Below are positions 22,201 through 34,124 of a stretch of DNA of 64,000 bases, piece after piece (the first letter of the stretch is position 1; every line of letters begins with the position of its first letter). Below the pieces are notes generated by a model. That model worked only from the letters and a program-made list of their open reading frames with translations. It was not told the DNA's origin and searched no databases. Source of the DNA: Luzula sylvatica (taxonomy: Eukaryota; Streptophyta; Magnoliopsida; Poales; Juncaceae); assembly GCA_946800325.1 (NCBI GenBank), contig OX326957.1, forward strand, positions 22,755,007 through 22,819,006, written 5' to 3'. A program made the translations under genes and the position numbers.

Positions 22201-24678
22201 AATGGATGGCGAGTGTGCATTGACTACCGCAAGCTTAACAAGGCCACCAAAAAGGACCATTTCCCACTTCCTTTTATCGATCAAATGCTGGAGAGACTCG
22301 CAGGGAACCCTTTCTACTGTTTCCTCGACGGATTCTCGGGATACTTCCAAATTCCTATTGCACCCGAGGACCAAGCAAAAATGACATTTACATGCCCGTT
22401 TGGTACCTTCGCGTACCGACGCATGCCGTTTGGGCTCTGCAACGCACCGGGCACTTTCCAAAGGTGTATGCTCTCTATTTTTAGTGATTACATTTCAAAA
22501 TTTATTGAAGTATTTATGGATGATTTTTCGGTGTTTGGAGACTCATTTGATTCCTGTTTAGACCATTTGTCCCAAATACTGGAAAAATGCATCGAATCTA
22601 ATCTCGTTTTAAACTTTGAAAAGTGCCACTTCATGGTGAGTAATGGAATTGTTTTAGGTCATTCAATTTCAGAAAAGGGGCTCGAAGTCGACAAGGCAAA
22701 AATCGACGTAATAAAGACGCTGCCCTATCCAAAGACGGTGAAGGACGTGAGATCTTTCTTAGGCCAAGCTGGTTTCTATCGACGGTTCATAAAGGATTTT
22801 TCAAAGATCTCGCAGCCCATGTGCCAACTTCTCCAGAAAGACGTAAAGTTCGAATTTGACTCACGGTGCAAGGAATCATTCGACAATTTGAAGGACAAGC
22901 TTTGCTCTGCACCGATTATCAAACCACCGAATTGGGGGCTTCCATTCGAAATTATGTGCGACGCAAGTGATACGAGTGTGGGGGCAGTGCTTGGCCAAAG
23001 AATCGGCAAAGATCCTCACGTGATTGCCTATGCCTCGAAGACCCTCGTTAGCGCACAAAGAAACTACACAACTACTGAAAAAGAACTTCTTGCGATTGTG
23101 TTTGCTTTAGAAAAATTTCGTTCTTACCTTGTAGGTGCGAAGGTGATAGTGTTCTCTGATCACGGCGCGCTAAAGCATTTAATGAGAAAAAAGGAGGGCA
23201 AGCCTAGATTGCTGCGATGGATCCTTTTGTTGCAAGAATTTGATTTGGAGATCAAGGATAAGAAGGGCTGTGAGAATCTCGTGGCGGATCACCTAAGCCG
23301 ACTCCCGTTCATAGAAGACGATGCTGTACCGATTCGAGAGGAGTTTTCGGAAGAGCATATCCTCGCGGTTCAAATCGATACGCCTTGGTACGACGACTTG
23401 GTAAATTATATGGTTGCCAAGAAAATTCCGCCGAGTTTCACCAGATCTCAACGCGACAAATTAAAAAGCAACTCGCGATTCTACATTTGGGACGAACCAT
23501 TCCTGTACCGCGTATGTGCAGATCAAGTGATAAGGAAGTGTGCTCATCAAAACGAGGTTAAATCTATTTTGTCATTTTGTCATAATTTGCATTGTGGGGG
23601 ACATTTTGGAGTGACACGTACAGCCCACAAAGTATTAGAATGCGGTTTTTACTGGCCAACTCTTTACAAAGATGCTTCAAGCTTTGTAAAGGGTTGCGAA
23701 AAATGCCAAAGGACAGGAAATGTGAGTCGAAGAAATCAAATGCCCCTGAACAAAATTGTACCATGTGAACCATTCGATGCATGGGGCATTGATTTTATGG
23801 GACCATTTCCACCGTCCTTTGGATATACTTACATTCTTCTTTGTGTAGATTATGTGACAAAATGGATCGAAGCAATTCCAACGAAGCAAGCAGATTCGAA
23901 ATCAGTGTGCGAATTTCTCAAGAAGAATATCTTTCAACGTTTCGGCGTGCCACGAGTGCTAATCAGCGACCGAGGGAGTCACTTCTGCAATAAGAGCTTA
24001 CAAACCGTGCTAGAGAAATAGCACGTTAGCCACCGAACCTCCACAGCGTACCACCCTCAATCAAACGGGCAAGCCGAAGTCTCGAACCGAGAAATCAAGT
24101 CTATTCTGGAAAAGGTGGTGAACCCCTCAAGAAAGGATTGGAGCATCCGATTAGGCGACGCCTTGTGGGCATATCGTACAGCGTTCAAAACTCCAATCGG
24201 GATGTCCCCTTTCAAGATGGTGTACGGCAAAGCATGCCACTTACCCGTAGAAATCGAGCATAAGGCCATATGGGCCATTAAACAACTCAACCTCGACTAT
24301 CCGAACGATGCAATGGCCCGAAAACTCCATTTAGTCGAGCTAGAAGAATTTCGACAAAATGCCTATGACAATTCGAATTTATGCAAGGAAAAGGCAAACG
24401 CGTTTCACGACAAAATGATCAGAAAGAAAGAATTTAATGTGGGAGATAGTGTGCTTCTATTCAACTCCCGTCTCAAACTGTTTCCCGGGAAGTTGAAATC
24501 TCGCTGGATTGGGCCCTTCACGGTGACGAATGTAAATCCATTTGGAGTAATCGAAATCCAGAGCAACGACACGAAGGAAGAGTTCAAGGTGAATGGGCAC
24601 CGGCTAAAGCATTTCTACTCCGGTTTCGACAAAGGGTGGATGGACGAGCAAAAGCTCGGTTTGATGGAGCGTCAATGA
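19285..24678 (+). pseudogene. Gypsy gag-pol polyprotein, one nonsense codon
   Basis: One frame from the ATG at 19285 (MHNTRSRKG, like other Athila-type Gag starts; the ATG at 19246 only extends it) to 24678, broken by TAG at 24019-24021. In order, with residue numbers counted from the 19246 ATG: Gag (150-250), CCHC-like knuckle CGVCSATTHHTDEC near 325, protease MLDLGASINIMP near 645, reverse transcriptase with FCFLDGFSGYFQI-type block and catalytic FMDD near 1090, RNase H with CDAS and TTTEKELLA near 1240, integrase HHCC zinc finger near 1450 and the first two catalytic Asp residues ([14 protein letters not shown]). The third catalytic residue lies after the stop ([12 protein letters not shown]). 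The remaining 24022-24678 stays in frame. A single point mutation therefore separates this copy from an uninterrupted frame. Confidence 0.95.
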
Positions 24679-25395
24679 AGATGAGCTCAGCTGGGTCGAG
24701 CTCAAGACGTTAAACAAGAGCGCTAGCGGAGGAGGCACGCCTCACGCATCAAAGGTTGTATTTCTCTATTATCCCTCTTTTTGAAATTTTTGATCTTTTA
24801 TACTTGAGGACAAGTAATCTCTAAGTGTGGGGGGGTAACACAACCTTTGAACTGTATGGTAACACAACCTTTGAACTGTATGAGCCCAAATTAAACTTCA
24901 AAAACATGGGAAATTTGAAAATTTAAAAACATTAAAAAAAAAAAAAATATTTCATAAAAAGTATCCACTTAAATCTAGGAGCATTGCTAATCACAAAACA
25001 ACTCTGAATTGCAATAAAAGATTTTTCTCCACCGAATTGAACTAAATCGTCGTTTTTAAAACAAAATTTCATTTAACTCTGAATTTCGCTCTCAAAATTG
25101 AAAGTTTGCAAAATATTTTAAAGGATTTGGTTATTATTTGGAAGAGATCTATTCGGGGATTCCAGCCCTATTGTTTCAAAATTCACGAGTTTGAGACACT
25201 TGATCGATGTGCGGTTCATGCGATACGTTTTAACTCGATTTTCGAACCCGTAATTGATATGGGACTTATGAGTAAAGTTCTTAGCGTGGCCGTTAAAGTA
25301 CGTTTTGCTAGATTTAAAACATGACCAATTGCACTATGAAATAACCGTTTGTGGGGACCCGTTAGTAGATCAAATATACCCGCTCGTTCAAAAAG

Positions 25396-25426
<31 letters not shown>

Positions 25427-26084
25427 TATAAGTGAGAAAAGATGAAGGTCAAAAGACAACACCGAGAGTAACCTCATTGCATTTCGGTGTAGTGGGGCGT
25501 TCGGTTAAAGACTTCCAAGAGAAAAAAAAAAAAAAAAAGTGAGAAAAGATGAAGGTCAAAAGACAACACCGAGAGTAACCTCATTGCATTTCGGTGTAGT
25601 GGGGCGTTCGGTTAAAGACTTCCAAAGAGAGAAAAGAAAACGAATGAGCGCGGAAATTGATCGAAAACGGGTATGAACCTTGTACCATTGTACCAAACGT
25701 GTTTTAAAATGAATAACTTGCATTTAAGATCATCTAGCAAAACGGGAAATTTTGGCCCGATAATAGCTTTCGAATTGAGTTCTTTTGAGATTGTGGAGTG
25801 AAGAAATTCGAAGTAAAAACGTTTAAGTCGCTCTTACCGCTTGAGATCGAGTGTCATGAAAAACTCTTATGAAATTTCGAGTTAATTTCGAGATCTAATA
25901 ATGAAAAGACCAATATCATTCTAAATACTAGTGAACTTGATGAAATGAGAGTGAACCATTTGATTCATGAAATGAGTTTTTAAATAACGAATACAACTTC
26001 AACAAAATCTACTGCGATTATTTGTTTTGTGATATAATTCTCCAATTGATCGAGGACGATCAAGGGTTTAAGTGTGGGGGTATT
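24679..26084 (+). other. Gypsy 3' noncoding region with two PPT-like tracts
   Basis: This 1.4 kb has no meaningful ORF. It begins and ends with near-identical purine tracts: AAGTGTGGGGGGGT near 24822 and AAGTGTGGGGGT near 26070, the latter directly before the 3' LTR and hence the functional polypurine tract. It also contains a 24-base direct duplication (about 24837-24880), an A-run at 25391-25416, and a 107-bp-period duplication (25431-25520 and 25538-25626). No transmembrane or envelope-like coding is seen. Confidence 0.75.
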
Positions 26085-27716
26085 TGATGTGAGGCAAATA
26101 GAGCACATTTTACATGCTTAATTTGGAGGTTTTAGCCTTGTGAAAGTGTATTCTGCATAGTTTATTCATCATATTTTAGATAAATTGAATATTACTTCAC
26201 TTAATGTGTTTTATGCCTATTCACAGGAATTAGAAGGATTTGCTGAAGATTTGGAGAGGGTAGTTGTCTCCGGAATGCCAAAGGGAGTCGAAATGATATA
26301 TCATACCGCTATTTTCGGTACACGGACAAGGCTGGAGGCAAATAAAACCCATGTTAGAGAAAGCCCAAAAAGCTACACGAAATCCACTCAAACCCAATGC
26401 CTTATCCTTCCCACCTATCCTGGTGGAAATGTCCTCAATACCCCCAATCCTCTCCATCAACCCCTGGCCAATCAGAATACACCTTGCATGCTATAAATAA
26501 GACCCAAGGGCCTTGAGTTGAGACTCTCTCACTGACTCTCCCCCCCTCATTCTGTTCTTTCTTCTTCTTTCTCTCTTCCAAGCACATGCAAGACAATCCA
26601 AGATTCTTCAAGAAAGCCATTGAGGTTTTGTACCGTGACCAGGATTCATTCCTTTCGGGCGATTCCTCCTCCTCCTCGAAGATCGTACCATGACCAGGGC
26701 TCATTCCTTTTCGGGCGATTCAGAAGTGACCGTGACTCGATCCGTTTTCTTCGCAACGAGCTGGATTCGTGACTCGGAGAGAAGAGTTTTTGTGAAGATC
26801 AGTGGAAAAGACCCCTTGACCAGAGCTTGCTCTTTTAGGGTGATTTCGCGAACCTCACGACTCGAGCTCGATCTCCTTTCGACCAGTCATCGACGAGACG
26901 TGAGAAATCGATCTTTCGGCACGAGGAGAGAAGACCAAGAGCTGCATCACGAGTTTCCCTCATTCTAGGTGTACTCTTTCTTATCTCTTGATGTTCTTGT
27001 TGTTTGGTTTAGTCTAAACTTTGTGTATGGAAAATTCTGCGATTTATTGAATCTTTTAATCTCAAAACTTCTTGCTTGTTTGTGTTACTCTAGTTTTGAA
27101 TCGTGCTTAATTTTCGTTATAATCGCACCATAATTGAACCGTTCTTGCAACTTCTTGAATTGCTTGAAATTAGTTTCTGAACCATAATTCAGCCTTATTT
27201 GTCAATCTAGTTAAAAATGCACCAAATCTTAATCGTTCTTGAAACTTCTTGAATTGGTTATTTGTGTGTTACATTATAACTCTGAACCTCTCGTGAAGCT
27301 CTAGGTTAATTGTCTTGCTTGAAATAAGCTTCAAAATCTCATTTCAGCCTTGTTTGCAAAAACGCAGAAATATGCGTTTTCTTGATTTTCTTGACTAGTT
27401 TGATGTGCTTTAAATCGTGTATAAATCTGAACCCTTATGAAATTCTCAAAATTTGGTATCAATGGAATTTCTTGGTCAAGAACTTCTCTTTAACCTCTGA
27501 AACACCATAATCAAGTGAGAAATTCCATAGAAACAAAAGTTAGAAAGTTTTTGTGAGTAGTTTAAATGCAAAATTTTGAATCATAATTGATGCACCAGCT
27601 CTCTGTGGATCGATCCTCATATTTACCACTGTAAAAACATGATATTAAATTCTTTGATATTTGAGGTTTAAAACAACGACGATACTTTTCAAGTGTCTAA
27701 AAAAAACCCCAAATCA
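26085..27716 (+). repeat. Gypsy 3' LTR
   Basis: 1,632 bp, TG...CA, with TATAAATA at 26492-26499. It includes about 80 bp absent from the 5' LTR. Confidence 0.95.
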
Positions 27717-28594
27717 CTATCTCCTGTCACGTTGGTGACAATCCGCGCGTCCCATACCACGCGTCCTTCACCACTCGTTAACTACGCCGGTTCACTCGAC
27801 TTCGTCTTCGTGCGTCCAAGCGTTTCCACCGTCTTTCTCACTCGAGTCGATCACAATCGAAGAACCACAAACGTCGTTCCTCTACTTGTATCCACGTTGA
27901 TTCGTAAGACGTCGGTCACGGATGCACCTGCCTAGACGATGCACCGGCGAACTTGCTCGATCTAATCGATTCTCTATCACTCGAGAAACTCCTTTCTCGA
28001 TTTCTCTCTCTTCGCACCTTTTCACTATCGAAAGATTAAATCTGAATTCTCTCTTTCTTTTAGTGTCTCTGGCAGAATGAACTGATTAGACTTGCATAGT
28101 GAGGAGAGAGAAAGTATCCTATTTATATCTAATAGGATCAGGATTAGCCAAAAGGCATGTATATCCAATATACACCCTTTCACACAGAATACTGCATGAA
28201 CCTGGTCAGTATTCTCTCCAGACGAAATTTATAAATTTCTCTGACAAACAATCACCTAACATGAAAGTTGTAGATAATCTAATTATCTACAAAACCCAAT
28301 TTGGCCCAGGCCAATTGGAGTTCGTATGCAAACGTTATGACTGTTTTACTAAATGTATGTCATACTGTTGCACCATTTCGGTATTTCACATAAACGACAC
28401 TGATACTTCGTTCATATGAAATATATTTCTACATGAAGGTTATAGATAATCTAATTATCTATCTAACCCAATTTGAACCATTCAAATCGGATTTTCCCAC
28501 TGACAGTTATGGCCACGAACGTACTCCTACATTCGTTTATCCTTGTGTACACTTTTACGGTTCATCCTGAAACTGTATTTCCTTCATCATGTCG
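27717..28594 (-). repeat. Copia LTR fragment, 5' part (split by gypsy insertion)
   Basis: Continuation of the minus-strand copia LTR interrupted at 17591. It carries the TATA box (TATAAATA on the minus strand at 28130-28137) and the GTAAAAGTGTACACAAGG block, and homology stops at about 28594 (GATGAAGGAAATACAG on the minus strand). The first ~160 bp of the LTR are missing, so it is not a clean solo LTR. Confidence 0.9.
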
Positions 28595-29496
<902 letters not shown>

Positions 29497-29876
29497 TGTC
29501 GGGTTCCTCGATAAAACCCGCAAGAATCCCACTCGCAAAAGCTCAAAATCACACAAAAATGGCTAAGTAAAAGAAGAAATAGAAAGAGCTAAAAAAATAC
29601 TAATTGAAAGAGAAAGTGGTTTACAATACTTAATGCTTAATCTCTCTCTCCTCACACTCTCCTCCTTTTAACTACCCACTCCTCCCAATAACTATTTACA
29701 AACCCCACCCTTAGATTTAATAATAATTACATAACTACCCTTGTCATGATAGCTAAAAGCCAATAACAAATAAACATAATAATTATATACAAAAATAATT
29801 AAGATACATGTTAGTGATATATAAATTAATTAATTAATTTATATATCACCAACCTAATATAATTCGGTTCATGACA
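29497..29876 (-). repeat. LTR of Gag-protease element (3' LTR of the minus-strand element)
   Basis: 380 bp; identical to the other LTR except a T/C difference near 29667 and one in the TTAATTAATT tract near 29839. Confidence 0.95.
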
Positions 29877-29918
29877 ATCACTCCCCCTTAAATGATTTCT
29901 TGTCCTCAAGAAATTTGA

Positions 29919-31058
29919 TTAGCGTACGCGCGATTCTCCGTCTCCTATACTCTCGACTTCATTCGCTAACACCGAATAAACATGAGCCACTACCATTCTT
30001 TCTTCTCCTAATTCCGAGTCATTGCTCGACGCATCCAATTCGCTCCCTTGACTCGGAATACCCCGAATCTTCACTCGTTTACCGCCCATATCAAACTCCA
30101 ATATTTTTTCCTTCCAATTGACTCTCATCTTCCCTTTCATTTCTAGCCAATCCATGCCTAAAATGATATCGTGTCCCGCGACATTCATTATTTTCATCGT
30201 GTCCTCGAACTCCACCTCGTCCAACACATACTTCAACGCGTTACACGACATAGTTGATTTCATTTTCTCGCCATTTGCAACCTTCACCACCGTTGGCTTC
30301 GACTTCACGATTTGACATTCGATTCCCTTCATAAATCTCGGGTTCACGTAGGTATGTGATGACCCACTATCGAATAGCGCAAAAATCTCGTTCTCGCCAA
30401 TTCGTCCCCTAAAAATTATCGCGCGGGAAAAAGAGTTTCCGTACTTCGATTTCAAAACGAAGAGTTGGCCTTCGGGGTTCGTAGCGGCATCGGTTGCGGC
30501 CACCATTCCGTCGTTCATTTCTTCCTCCTCGTCGAGTACGAATAATCCTTTATTACGACATTCATGGCCCCTCACCCACGAGTCACCACAAGTGAAACAC
30601 TCGCCGTTCTTTTTTCTTTGTTCATAAACGTCGTTACTCACCCACGGTTTCTTAGTCGTATTCTTCAACGTTTTTGCGATTTCATCGACCCGTTTCGGAA
30701 TCGTCGATGTGGGTTGGGCCGATCTAAGAGCCGAGAGGCTATTGGTCGAGAGTTCATATTGCGTAGCGACGTTGTATGCTACGTTTGACCTCGTAGGATT
30801 AATCACACTCACCATCGGTTTGATATCATGTCGTAGCCCGAGGATGAACGACCTAATGTAGAATTCCTCGGTTATGAGTGGGTTTTCAATTTTGAAGCGG
30901 TTTTTGAACGACTCAAATTTTCGAACATAATCGGCGACCTTGCCGGTTTGTTTCAAACCGCGAAACTCCTCGGCCGAGTCCGCGATACTCCCTAAAAAAA
31001 ATTGTTCCATCAATTCCTCCTTTAAAATTGACCATGGTGGGTGTTGGGTATTTATCAC
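29919..31058 (-). pseudogene. Gag C-terminal half and retropepsin-like protease
   Basis: 379 residues on the minus strand. The first part is the Retrotrans_gag core (WSILKEELMEQFF, then GKVADYVRKFESFKNRF and FILGLRHDIKP). A CCHC-like knuckle, CFTCGDSWVRGHEC, lies near residue 155. The protease active-site motif ALFDSGSSHTYV is near residue 228 and the second conserved block, DIILGMDWL, near 305, as in Ty3-gypsy proteases. It then ends without entering reverse transcriptase. The apparent N-terminus is artificial: the same Gag continues from the upstream frame through a one-base shift near 31180. Protease would cut Gag during particle maturation. Confidence 0.88.
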
Positions 31059-31096
31059 AATACCGCGGTACCACTCTATAGCGTCACCATCGAAAT

Positions 31097-32398
31097 TTAG
31101 TACCGCGATCTTCGTGCGTTGGTCGTCGGGGATTCGGTAGAGATCGAAGTAAAATTCGGCTTTAAATATCCAATCCTCGCGCCGTTGAATTGGGGAAAAT
31201 CTTGTCGCGGTAGTTGAACGTGGTTTCCCGCGTAGCCCCCACCCATCGGCCCATTACCCCCATAACCATCTCCCATAAACCCGTTACCAACATACCCATT
31301 TGTATAATCACCATTAGCGTACCCGCCATTATCTCCACCCATTACCCCGTTCGATTCGTGTCCGTTAACGGCTCCGACATGTCCGCCGTGTGTACCCACA
31401 ATAAACTCACGAACGTCGTTCTCTATGAATCCGCGGCCTCCTCCATCGTGAACACCCCGATTACCGCCTTCGTAAAATCCTCGATTACCATTCAACCCGG
31501 ATCCACGACCCCGTATTCCGAACCCGCGCCCCCACGGACCCGCTCCGCGACCGCCATCATATCCCATTGTCTCGACGAAACCGCCTCCCACGCCCGGCAC
31601 TCGGTACCCGCCGTTCCCACCAAACGTCTCGGTCCCTCCATACTCACCCGTCCCTACAAAACCCGATCCGCCAACTCCGTGTCTAAGGGCCGCCGTGTTC
31701 GTCGCGACTTGACCCGTATCCGCACCCGCGAAACCCGATCCGCTAAGACCGGTTACACCCGCTCCAACCCCGATCGCACCCGATCCGATAGGTACGGATC
31801 CGCCCCGCACAAACCCATCCGCCCCGGAGCTCCACCCGCGTCCACCGCCTAAGACCGGCCCGCGACCAACCGGGCCACCTCCGACCCCATCCGCACCCGC
31901 CATGATTGCGGCCGACCCGCTCGTCCCGGCTCCCCACCCGCGTCCGCTGCCTAAGAAGGCTCCGCGACCAACCGAACCTTGCCCACGTCCCCTCTCGCCT
32001 CCGACCGCCTCCTCTCCTCGACCAAGAACCCCCCTTTCTCCAAGACCGGTTCGATCCGGATCGGTTTCGTTGTTTGCATTCGGATCCGATCCGATTGGGA
32101 TTGCGGTGTCGGTTCGATCATTAGATGCAACGGGTTCGATAACCGATTTATCCCGATTCGTGTTTTCGAACCTCGCAAAGTATCGTTCTAGCATCTCCGT
32201 CAACCTTACTTCCATGGACTTACATTCTTTTAACACACTCGCGATTGATTCGGTATTTTCTTTAATTCCCGCCTCGATGCTCGTAAATCTTTGATCCGTC
32301 TCTTCTCGTGATTTAAGAGATTGATCTCGCAACTCGTTAATTTGACCTCGTAGATCCTCCATCGTTCTTGTTCGTGTTACTAAGCTCTTTTGTTTCAT
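31097..32398 (-). pseudogene. Gag N-terminal half with a Gly-rich (RGG/GYG) domain
   Basis: 433 residues on the minus strand. Residues 1-110 are charged and probably coiled-coil, as in plant gypsy Gag N-termini. Residues about 130-395 are extremely Gly-rich with GRG, GGG, GYG and GNGG motifs and are locally GC-rich against an AT-rich neighbourhood. The last ~35 residues (QLPRQDFPQFNGA and beyond) enter the Gag core but in a shifted frame near 31180, so the Gag core continues in the other ORF. Whether the shift is a recent lesion or a programmed event cannot be told from one copy. The Gly-rich part may be an RNA-binding disordered segment. Confidence 0.8.
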
Positions 32399-32447
32399 TC
32401 ACGATCCAAGAACCGCTCAAGAAAATTTCGCGCCTCGTAGATCGATC

Positions 32448-32459
32448 GCTCTGATACCA
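32448..32459 (-). other. Primer binding site (initiator Met tRNA)
   Basis: Minus-strand TGGTATCAGAGC, two bases from the LTR; complementary to the 3' end of plant initiator Met tRNA. It confirms minus-strand orientation. Confidence 0.93.
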
Positions 32460-32461
32460 AT

Positions 32462-32841
32462 TGTCGGGTTCCTCGATAAAACCCGCAAGAATCCCACTCG
32501 CAAAAGCTCAAAATCACACAAAAATGGCTAAGTAAAAGAAGAAATAGAAAGAGCTAAAAAAATACTAATTGAAAGAGAAAGTGGTTTACAATACTTAATG
32601 CTTAATCTCTCTCTCCTCACACTCTCCTCCTCTTAACTACCCACTCCTCCCAATAACTATTTACAAACCCCACCCTTAGATTTAATAATAATTACATAAC
32701 TACCCTTGTCATGATAGCTAAAAGCCAATAACAAATAAACATAATAATTATATACAAAAATAATTAAGATACATGTTAGTGATATATAAATTAATTAATT
32801 TATTTATATATCACCAACCTAATATAATTCGGTTCATGACA
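32462..32841 (-). repeat. LTR of Gag-protease element (5' LTR of the minus-strand element)
   Basis: 380 bp, TG...CA, followed by the TAGTC target duplication. Confidence 0.95.
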
Positions 32842-32846
32842 TAGTC

Positions 32847-33825
32847 CCTAACCCAAGACCTATTGAAGAAGCTTGAACTCTCAGTCGCAGAACCCTCGAC
32901 ATTTCGAAGAAGCTTTAACTCTCCTGTAGCAGAACTCTTTGAAGTCTCATTTCACAGATAATTGAGGTATACTGACTACTGAGGCATAATTAGTACAATT
33001 GAGGTATAATTGGTATAATTTGAAAATAATTTTGTATAATGTGGCACTAAACCGGTATAATTGATACTAATTTTGTATAGTTGTGATTAGTTAGTGTTAA
33101 TTATCCTATACGAATCGATGGTAAATTATGCATTTCACCCATTTTTTCGAAATTACAAAAACACCCCTTCAATAATACAAATATATATCTAATAAGAAAT
33201 ACTTTCAGGTTATGCTCACAGGAGCACGAGGTTTGATAAATGGAGAGCACGAGTTCTCTTCGCGCGATAAATGGAGAGCTGTAACGACTCCCACTCTCTG
33301 CCGACGGCTAGAACACGGCAATGGCTTCTGGAAACCTCCTTCTCAAGGTAAGTGTGGTCGAATCTGAGGCGGCTTGAACTCTGTGACGTATGGAACTCGA
33401 CGATTCAAGGAACACTCATCTAGCGAGTCCCTCTTCTGGCCATTCAAGGAATAGACTTATGAGTCTCTCTCTAGCACGACTTTGAGGTATAATTAAGGTT
33501 TTACTTATTTATTTAGGTTTTACTCGAAGTTGGATTGGATTAACAAATCCATGTAATTCTCGTTAATAATTAATTTAGGTTAACAAATGTGGATGAAAAG
33601 AGGGTAAAAAATTCTATTTGGAAGAGAGATTCGAGGTTGAATTGATTTTCAAAAGTTATATTTTTCAAGTGTTGCATACTCGAAGTTTTGCTCGAATTGG
33701 CGCACAAAAGGATTTCTTTTTTCAGGTTTTGATCAAAGTTGGAATGCTCGAAGTTGGAATACTTATATATGGGTTATACTCCAAGTTGTATAGGGAATTT
33801 GTATTAGCTTTAGGTTATAGCACGT
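32847..33825. other. AT-rich sequence with short GGTATAATTG repeats, no gene seen
   Basis: Contains a few direct repeats of GAGGTATAATT/GGTATAATTG type (32960-33080) and a partly duplicated CGAAGAAGCTT(G/T)AACTCTC phrase (32860-32920). The 69-codon ORF at 33618 has no recognisable domain. Confidence 0.45.
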
Positions 33826-34080
33826 GAATTTTGACATTTTTACAAAATACGATAATTGATTTGTTTTGAAAGTGTTAGACTTTATTTTTTGCATTTTTAA
33901 GAATTTTTCGAAGAATTGAAATTTGCGTCTATTAGTCTTCTATTTCCGAGTATTTTCAGGACAACTTGAAAATTGAGTATTTTTCTCATGTTACAAGTCA
34001 ATTTTGATATTTTTCAGAAAATAGAACAATTGATTGTTTTGAAGGTGTTAGACTTCACTTTTTGCATGTAAAAATAGATA

Positions 34081-34124
<44 letters not shown>

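Larger units (their letters stand above)
17592..27716 (+). mobile_element. Full-length Ty3-gypsy element, Athila/Tat-like
   Basis: Complete element of 10,125 bp: LTRs at 17592-19143 and 26085-27716 (TGATGTG...AAATCA), primer site at 19146-19163, a gag-pol frame and a polypurine tract just before the 3' LTR. A 5-bp target duplication CTATC flanks it (17587-17591 and 27717-27721). It sits inside an older minus-strand copia LTR. The protease motif MLDLGAS, the TGGCGCCG primer site and the long 3' noncoding region fit the Athila/Tat branch. No envelope-like ORF is present. A nonsense codon in integrase means it could move only with help. Confidence 0.95.
29497..32841 (-). mobile_element. Young non-autonomous LTR element encoding only Gag and protease
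   Basis: 3,345 bp on the minus strand with 380-bp LTRs at both ends (TGTCGGG...CATGACA) that differ at only two positions by my reading, and a perfect 5-bp target duplication TAGTC (29492-29496, 32842-32846). The initiator-Met tRNA primer site is at 32448-32459 and a purine tract (TTAAGGGGGAGTG on the minus strand) adjoins the LTR at 29876. The interior codes only for a Gag with a large Gly-rich section, a CCHC knuckle and an aspartic protease. There is no reverse transcriptase, RNase H or integrase. Near-identical LTRs imply recent movement using enzymes supplied by another element. Confidence 0.95.

Noticed and set aside
24679..26084. Envelope-like gene of Athila elements
   Set aside because: No ORF over about 80 codons and no transmembrane segment; only noncoding repeats.
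31214..31852. 212-codon plus-strand ORF opposite the Gly-rich Gag
   Set aside because: It is an antisense shadow caused by GC-rich codons; the minus-strand frame matches Gag.
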